Source: Ischnura elegans (taxonomy: Eukaryota > Arthropoda > Insecta > Odonata > Coenagrionidae). From it: 64,000 nucleotides of DNA. Below the pieces are notes generated by a model. It did not search any database, had not been told where the DNA came from, and was given only the letters and a program-made list of their open reading frames with translations. The stretch is from positions 12,108,744-12,172,743 of the forward strand of contig NC_060248.1 in assembly GCF_921293095.1 (NCBI RefSeq), written 5' to 3'. This document shows, piece by piece, positions 56,766 to 64,000 of this stretch; within the stretch, counting starts at the first letter, position 1; the number at the start of each line of letters is the position of its first letter. A program made the position numbers and the translations under genes.

Positions 56766-59700
56766 AGAAAGGGCAGAATGGGGGGACCGGCTTTCCGGTG
56801 TACATTTGATTTTAGTGTACATTACTCTTAAAGGCAGGCATTCGACGGCAATGACAGTTTATTTTTGCGATAAATGCTAATTGAATATCAATTATTTCCG
56901 CAAAAATTATTCTGAGACACAAAGTATATTCGAATAAAGTCAACGTTTCAAGTAAACGCCGATGTGAAGTCGAATTATTTTGAAAAAGTATTCACCGATT
57001 TTTTTTTTCTTTTAGAGGCTCAAACTGAAAACCTCCTAAATCCAAAAATGAAAAGGCTTGAGTCGTGGGTAATATTGCCATCACTCTGTCATCCAGCGTT
57101 CGCTGTGGGACTATCGATCATATACCATATAACAGTCAGTAACTCTTACGGATTTGCCCGCCGCAAATAGCTTGCCTTTCCAACATCCACGATAATGTGT
57201 TTTCAAACCGAGCTTACAGCACCAGGTCGCGATATCTCCACCGCAAGAATAATGGTGGCGTCAGAAGTGAGTCTACTTCGCGTTCTTTTCTCTTTTATGC
57301 ATTTTTTCGCCCGATTTCATCTCTACCTCCTCTTAGAATGTCAAAAAAATTCAGCAGTGTCAATGACAGGTGCAATAATATACGAAACTACGTGCCTCCA
57401 TCATTTTATACTTGAAACAGGGAAATGAAACTGAAAAAATTGGTCAATAATCAAGGAAAGGAGTAGAATTTAAAAAAATAAATTCAATTTTTTACACAGA
57501 GCATCCCCTCAGAAGATCAAATGAATTAATGATGATTACAATAATAAATAAATATAATAATATAGGAGACTTTACGAAAAAAACTGTGAGATGAGATCGT
57601 GAATTATTTTACCAAAAGTCAACAGAACACTATGAATAAATGGAGAATATCGAAACTAGAAGATCAATTCACAGTTTTACCATGAAACTTCTCTATTAAA
57701 AGATACGTATGGCTGAAAAAGGTTGTATATATTTTCTGCTATTAAAACGCGAACTCCAGGAACGATAGCTAAGAAAACTTTTTTTCATGAAGAGTCAGCA
57801 GAGCACAATATGATGGACGTATTTTTAAATCCTCACAAAAATGGCATGCAATTTGTTTCTCGTAGCAAACTACCCAATCAGAGGAGAGAAACCACCCCGA
57901 CGGTAAAGACCCATTCCTCAAATATAGACACAGTATTGGAGGATTCCCCTGTTGCTTTCCAGATGCTTTATACCCACCTTGCATTTAATGGGTTTACAAA
58001 AGACGCCAACGGTGTCGTTGACGGGCAGAGTGATGTGAATTTCACGAAGAAATGAGTTATATTTAGGGTTGATACATTCTTCTTGGGTTTACAACCAGGA
58101 TAACTCGGTCGTACAGGCCGATGCTTTGAAAGACGACCTGCCTCCCATTTTCAAGGTGTTTGTCACTCAATGAATTCCACACTGAAACGCATCGACCGTT
58201 TACCGACCTCAACAATAAGGCTCAGGTGTCATCTGATTGGCTAAAGCTCTCTTGAAATTCTCTATATGCTTCCCTTATGTTTATTATGCAGCTGATAACA
58301 GGTGTCCATCTATTGCTAAGATGGAAGCCGGTATCGCAATTGAAATATTTGGGATTGAGGCGGATCTCAATGGCTTCCTTAATTATGCGGTCCCAGTAGC
58401 ATTGTGCGCGACAAAGAATTTTTGCATCTCCCCATCTGAATAAAAAATCTAAAACCCGAGATAATACATCAATATAATTCACCAGGATAAATTAAAATTG
58501 TGTGTTATAGTCATGGTTGTTAATCGAAAATTACATTTGCGTTGATTTGATCTATCAAACTCATAACTTTTCAAAGCTACTCCTCACGTTTGTGATTATT
58601 GCATCTTAGGACATCTTTGAAAACCAATTAAAATGCGTACAAACGCGCAGTATAAATCAAGGCCCTTCAAAACGGACAAGGGCTTCCTCTATGAAGTTCC
58701 TTTGCCTTAAGAATTCAGTGATAAGTAGCGGCTTTCACCATAAAGTACGACTCTTAATTCAGAAGAACCACTACCAGTCGATCAGGAATAAGGCATCTCC
58801 GATAGCCTGAATGGTACGTTAATTTCTTCCGTCCTTGCCAAGCGATAGCTCCAATGATGGCGGAAAAATGGTGGGAATGTTTGGTGATGTGGATCCCGCG
58901 AAGAATTCATCCACATCGGGAAGCACGACTTATAAAATGAATCATTATTGATTTTTGTTTTGAACCTGATACTAGTGCAATTAAATTGTACCTCCCAAAT
59001 CCATCAGAGGAATAGTGATAGGCATTCATAAATATGTGGAAGTTAGTTTCCCATAACACAGTAGAAATTGTTGAAAAGCTGAAATTTTATTATTTTTCGT
59101 CAAATTAAATTTCATACTGACTTCAAAAATGCTTTGTCGATAATATAAAAAATTATGGGAACAATATAAAGATTTTTATTAAAACATGTAAGCATGGTCA
59201 CATTGGGTCAAACTGACCCACTCGGGCATAATAGGGTGTAGGGATTAGATGGGCATGACAGTGTTAAAAACAAGAGAGAGACACACACACACTTACACAA
59301 ACTGCACAAACACTCAGTTCTCTACCGCCCCTTTTTCCCTTCCCTCCGCAATAATTCACACAGCGAAGGAGAGCGCATCTTCCGCAGGTGTCACCTCTTC
59401 ACCCGCCGGCACTATTTTTTCTCTCTTCTTCCTCCCAACTCAACACACAAAGCCAGGCAAAGCGATAAGCCCCGACAAATCGGTTATCTCCCTCCCTGCA
59501 CACCCTCCTCCCTTCCGTTCCTCCGAACATTTCAACGGCTCCATTTACTCCGCGGCCCACCACCGCCTATACTAGTATATCATGCCCCTCAAAATCTTCT
59601 TTTCTCCCTTTCTCCGTCCTCATTTTGGTTTTTAAGAGTGTGGAGCGACTGTCAACGGCACGCACCTGACCCATTTTTGACAAATTGTGCATTTTTCATT

Positions 59701-60879
59701 CGAAATTCTTTGAATATAGTATGTAGATATAGTGTATGAGATTTTTTTCACAAATTTATTTGTTCTCAATATGGAATATGGTAGAATAATTTCCTTTAAT
59801 TTATATTCTTTGAATTTATACAGACTATAATATTCTGTTCATTATTCATTGGAAGTTTATTTTTCTCTGTTACTAATGTAATGGATTTGGGAGCGGAATA
59901 GTAGTATGGAAATATCAATCATACTAAGTTATTGCTAATACAGATGGATGACACACCGTAGTTTTACCACTTTGTTATGAAAAAACATTTTACATTTTCT
60001 CCATTATTTCCGCTAGCTAAAATAATTATTGCAATATAACTGAGTGCATCTTGAGAATTATTCGCCTATTTCTGGTATTTTTGTCCAAGTAGTTCGGTAA
60101 ACTCATTCTTTCCTTCACATCCAAACAGGCATTGCCATGAAAATCTGATGGGAATTCTCAGAATTTCCTTGCTCAGAATTGTGACGAAGTTACGAAAATG
60201 AAGACAAGTGTAATTTTCCGTTTCGCAAAGCGTCGCCTATATCTCGAGCTATTCGAGGAAAAAAATCAAGAGCTTTCGAAGATAAGTTGATGACGTCACG
60301 AACTTATGCCGTGCAGGTCATCCTTTATCCCCCACTCCTCGACCATGACCACCGGCTATTCATGGTTCGCAGTTGCTTTTGCCCTTGTGAGCGACGAATT
60401 CATCAGCTCATGCTAAGTTTGCGGAAACGTTTGCGTTTGCTTTTTATTCTAATCGTACAAAGAAATGGTTGAAGAAGACGTACGAAGAATATCATCACAC
60501 AGATAATGTACAAAGAATTTTACTTGATAATTCTCAATCACTACGCAAAAAAATTGCAAAAAAAAACACAATAACTGAGACAAAATTACAATTCATAAAA
60601 ATAAATCTGCTCCATTAAAGATAATTACCTTCGAAAAGTAAATAAAATTATTGGAATAGTCAAATACATGAAAATATGTCGTCTGAAGCCAAACATATGC
60701 CACTAAATTATAACTCTCGATGCCTATTGCCCTCAATGCATATAAAATTGAAAGGCGAATTAATGAGGAAAAAAATACATGGGAGCATTTAAAAAGTGAT
60801 AGAAACAAATGAAGAGCGCGCAGAACTACAATTTTCATTAAGATTGAATAAATAGAAAAGAAATGCTATTTCGAACTCG
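56766..60879. other. Non-coding stretch with minor motifs
   Basis: Around 58105-58170 GCCGATGCTTTGAAAGACGA...CCCATTTTCAAGG loosely resembles the palindromic-element core. Around 59197-59262 GGGTCAAACTGACCC and a final GACAGTG directly before TTAA look like a piggyBac end without a partner. At 59276-59316 there is a short CA-rich run, then a C/T-rich tract to about 59640. No gene recognised. Confidence 0.4.
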
Positions 60880-61315
60880 TCCAGTCACTCCGTGAATATG
60901 TTGCGAGTGTATGGGATTCGGTGAAAAAACCTCAATCCATAAATTTAATAAAATGTAAAGGAAAGCTGCACATTCGTCAAAAACCGCTACGGGCGTACAG
61001 ACAGCGTTACCCAGATGTTAAAAGAATTAGGCTGGGGGCCGCTAGAGACTCGGAGGCTGCGCGCTAGGCTTAGTTGCTTAAACAATTGAGAATGGATGTC
61101 TTTAAGAGCGACACGGAGAACATAATATTAGAGCCACACTGTATTTCCAGGTCCGACAGAAGCGATAAATTAAGAGAAATATTTTGCCGAACGGATAGAT
61201 GTAGTAATTTGTTTCCCCCCCTAACAACGAAGGACAACAGTAAATGATAGGCGGAACTTGGTTCACGCATTTTCATCTTTTCTTAAAGACTAAGTGTCCT
61301 AACTCAGCATGCCAC
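60880..61315 (+). pseudogene. LINE relic: region C-terminal to the RT
   Basis: Across frames: YVASVWD, VKNRYGRTDSVTQMLKELGW, PLETRRLRARLS, LLKQLRMDVFKSDTEN, and RSDKLREIFCRTDR. The LGW..LE.RR...RL and CRTDR blocks are conserved with the 63.5-kb copy, and the first part with the 20.9- and 40.2-kb copies. Several frameshifts; dead. Confidence 0.8.
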
Positions 61316-63119
61316 TCGCTTAAAAAAGCGGATTGCGGGATGTTTCAAGATAGCTAGGTAAACGGACATATTTTAGCGAAGGCATAAAGATAGCATCCAC
61401 GCAAAACGCGCCACCATTTCCTAGATAATACTTCAAAGAGCTCATCAGTAGGATGACCTTTGATTAAATGCAAGGATATTCACCAAAGAATCGCTTGGTC
61501 CAATAGATGAGCATTATCATAATAATATAGAAACAGAACAGCAAGCAACGAAGTAGCGAGAAAGAAATCAGCAGAACAGCCTACGCGTAAAGAATATTCC
61601 ACCAAAATAAATATCTAGTTGAAGCGGGAAATGTAAGCATAGAAGTGAGGAAACCATTTATCTGAACTTATATTAGGTTCATAAAACAAGCAAAGAAAGT
61701 TGTGAAAGTGAAGAAACATGTGCATGTGATAAGATTTTTTGAGAACAAAGAAGAAAACCGCGTTAAACTAGAAATAGGAATAGAATTCTTGACTAGAAAT
61801 GATGTGGGAAAAATAGTCAATTAGCTCGACACGTGATCGAAATAACACTTGCCTTTGACTAGAAGTGCCATCGCAAGAGATGAGTCGCGTCTTTCTCTCC
61901 CGTCAGCAGTAATCCAGCGCACACGAAAGTCTAGAGGTGCAGGTATCACAACCGGCCCGAGTAGCACTCTTATTGCCGCCGACTTTGTGAGAGTAAATGC
62001 CGGGACGCAATGAACGCTAATGTGAGACGCGAGCCGTTAACAGGAATCGGTAAAAATATGGCGGAAGGGAAAGCTTATGGAAGGGACACAACCACCGTTT
62101 ACGGAGAGTACGTAAACGCGAGAGATGGGCAACTTTCATCTCTTCCCGTGTCCCGTACACGGAAAGCCATCACAGCGATACAGCATTGTTGGCGCCCATT
62201 GCTGAATATAGCAGTTGTTGTCGTGCAACGTGAGCTGAAGAGAAGTCAGTTAAGGTAAGCCATTACTTAATTTAATTTACGTGCATACTATCCTCGTCGA
62301 TTTCGAACATTCTTCAAAACTCTTCCTACACACAAACGAAAAGACTGAAGACCACAAACAAAACCAATGCGCGGGCGTTAGTCAATTTTCTTTCCGGCCA
62401 CGGGAACGTCAATTGTGACCGCACGATGGCGTTCCCCGTCTCACGTTCTCCCGGATCCCGTATACCGTCTCACGTTAGCGTTGATTGTGTCCCAACCTTA
62501 ATAAAGAAGCAGCAGTCCATCGTAGGATCAACGAGAAAATACGCTCACGACCAAACACACCGCTCGAACAACAAAACTCAAATGAGGCCCTCCCTACCCT
62601 CACAATGGCGAATGTGATTCAACCCCACCCCTTGGAAGCACATGATTGTAAATGGCATTCCCAACTCCACGCAGACCTCTTAGACTCCAACAACTCTCCA
62701 TTCGACTCAAACTCATATTATAGACCCGAGTGCTTACCGCACAATGACTCATAACGCACACAATGCCAACGCAATGCAACTCAAACGATCTCCCTTCCTC
62801 CCTTTCAAGAGCCACCGACCGTGACCAATCCCCTACCCTTCCTCGTGTGAACTGATTGCCAAACCCCCTCGCCGGCTTCATGGACTCTGAAGGCCGGTCT
62901 ACAGAAAGAAATGGCACTGAATCATTCTCACAAAGCAATTGACATGAGATCCTAGCTCTCATACGTCATTCACCTGCGCTCGTACGAAAAATTTTCTCGA
63001 AATCTTGCGTGGAGTGAGGTTGATTGATTGATTTATTGATTTTAATTAATGGGAAAATTTGCGTAAATTAGCTTTGGAACCCGCAGTGTCTCATTGCATT
63101 TTTTCATGCGCTTTGTAAA
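61316..63119. other. Non-coding stretch with CpG-richer segment 61880-62480
   Basis: Inside the CpG-richer segment, GAGAAGTCAGTTAAGGTAAGC at about 62237-62257 (21 nt; key part TTAAG/GTAAGC) is a good donor at the end of an 82-codon frame (62010-62258). It could be a 5' exon of a gene on the plus strand, but no acceptor, no known domain and no promoter element was found. A C-rich tract follows to about 62880. Confidence 0.3.
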
Positions 63120-63720
63120 ATCTTCTACATCTACATCTATATAGTACCCTGCGAGCCACCTCTAGGGTGTTTGGCAGGGGGTGCTCAATCACCACCATGC
63201 AATTGGATTCCCACATGCACACCACACGGTCCAAAAAACAGTTCGCATACTTAGAGATTATACTACCGCATGCTGTTAGAAATAATAATAACATTAAGAA
63301 ACACGCATTAAGTTTTATATAAGTTAGTAGGCGAACTGCTACAGTGTACGGCAAAACGACCCTTACTTAAAAACACCCCTCGTAAAATTATGAAACATAT
63401 TAAGTTTTACATAGGTTAGTAGGCTACGCTACAAGTCATCTAATCTATTTGTGAGTTCTAACGCTGCCGATATAACCTCTTATTGATCGTGGAAAAAAAG
63501 GCATTCTGTGTCTGTCTGTTCTACAGTGTATCTGTCTTATTTTATTTACATGATCTGATCTACCATAGTATGTTGGCGTCCGTAGGATATTGTTAACTTC
63601 GCCAAATAAGACGATGCTCTTGAATTTATCTTAAAGGTTTAGTCTACTCTTCAATCTACGGTCCGACAGAGATTCCCATCCGAGTTTATCCAACAGGTTT
63701 TACACTAACAAGGCTATCGT
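63120..63720 (-). mobile_element. LINE 3' end: RT C-terminus, 3' UTR and ATGTAG tail
   Basis: On the minus strand the order is coding tail (63693-63445), 3' UTR with two related segments of about 110 bp (each with GTTAGTAGGC/GCCTACTAAC), the CTGCCAAACACCCTAGAGGT block, and a simple tail of the AGATGTAGATGTAG type at 63123-63140. This is the same UTR as at 15030-15505 (plus strand). The 5' part is truncated near 63720. Confidence 0.85.
63445..63693 (-). pseudogene. LINE C-terminal open frame, near-intact with one stop
   Basis: 82 codons: LDKLGWESLSDRRLKSRLNL, one TAA (63631-63633), DKFKSIVLFGEVNNILRTPT, YYGRSDHVNKIRQIHCRTDR, HRMPFFPRSIRGYIGS, then a natural-looking stop TAG (63445-63447). It is the C-terminal domain after the RT of a Jockey/CR1-like LINE. 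With just one disabling change it is much younger than the other LINE relics in the window. Confidence 0.85.
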
Positions 63721-64000
63721 AACGTCTTTTGCTCGTTCAAGCGGTGGACCGTGGAATGAAAAGCATCGTGGATAAAATATGAAATTGAGAAGTCAAATCT
63801 GGAAAAGAGACCAACGATACTAGGACGCCTCATGGCATGTTTTTATTTTTTCAGTGTTCTAACCTTGCATGGATTTGTAGTAGGAGCCTCTAACCATTGG
63901 CAGTTTTTGCTTTGGCATGCCTGTGCACGTAATTTTTGTTATTGTGCGCAATATTTTTATGCATTTGTGTACGCATGTGGGAATCCTCTTGCATGCTGCA
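63721..64000. other. Window end, nothing recognised
   Basis: No gene or repeat recognised in the last 280 bases. Confidence 0.5.

Noticed and set aside
59197..59266. piggyBac-like right end before TTAA with GGGTCAAACTGACCC
   Set aside because: No matching left TIR was found upstream, so an element could not be delimited.
1..64000. CRISPR arrays, bacterial operons, rRNA genes, telomeric TTAGG arrays
   Set aside because: None seen; sequence features are those of an arthropod nuclear genome.

Overview
The window looks like insect (at least arthropod) nuclear DNA. It is AT-rich and intron/intergenic in character, with no operons and no long intact reading frame (the longest open stretches are about 160 codons and low-complexity). 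Nearly everything that can be named is transposable-element (TE) sequence: a TcMar-Tigger/pogo element, a piggyBac-like element, a hAT-type MITE, at least two groups of non-LTR retrotransposon (LINE) relics, and a set of palindromic elements carrying Penelope-like/hammerhead-like core motifs. The species cannot be fixed from sequence alone.

Layout. 1-12 kb: a target-site-duplication (TSD) flanked palindromic element (3.0-3.3 kb), two minus-strand LINE tails (4.5-5.4 kb), a Tigger element (6155-7416) into which a 513-bp palindrome carrying two divergent tRNA-like genes has inserted, a LINE reverse-transcriptase (RT) relic (7.5-8.0 kb), and a two-module repeat family (10-11.9 kb). 14.5-23.4 kb is the densest part: a LINE 3' end interrupted by a palindromic element, two copies of a MITE with a perfect 17-bp terminal inverted repeat (TIR), a decayed piggyBac-like element (17941-19702), and a 3.1-kb structure bounded by 530-bp inverted arms. 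A second, shortened copy of the tRNA-type palindrome (without the tRNA core) abuts it. 23.4-43 kb is mostly unidentifiable, with a LINE tail (33 kb), a third MITE copy (36.7 kb), a LINE relic (40.2 kb) and a palindromic element (41.5 kb). 43-64 kb holds one candidate host-gene first exon (43751-43795, plus strand), a small Tigger-type MITE (45 kb), a palindromic element and LINE relic (48-49 kb), a hAT MITE with a clean 8-bp TSD (54.4 kb), further fragments, and a fairly young minus-strand LINE 3' end (63.1-63.7 kb).

Nothing forms a pathway. The most notable object is the 513-bp element at 6628-7140: near-perfect 216-bp inverted arms (one mismatch by eye), each carrying a complete tRNA cloverleaf with A box, B box and a T6 Pol III terminator, flanked by a 13-bp TSD inside a dead Tigger copy. 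Second is the set of small palindromic elements with CTGATGA...GAAAC-like cores, two of them with convincing TSDs. All homology calls come from motif recognition by eye; no database search was run.
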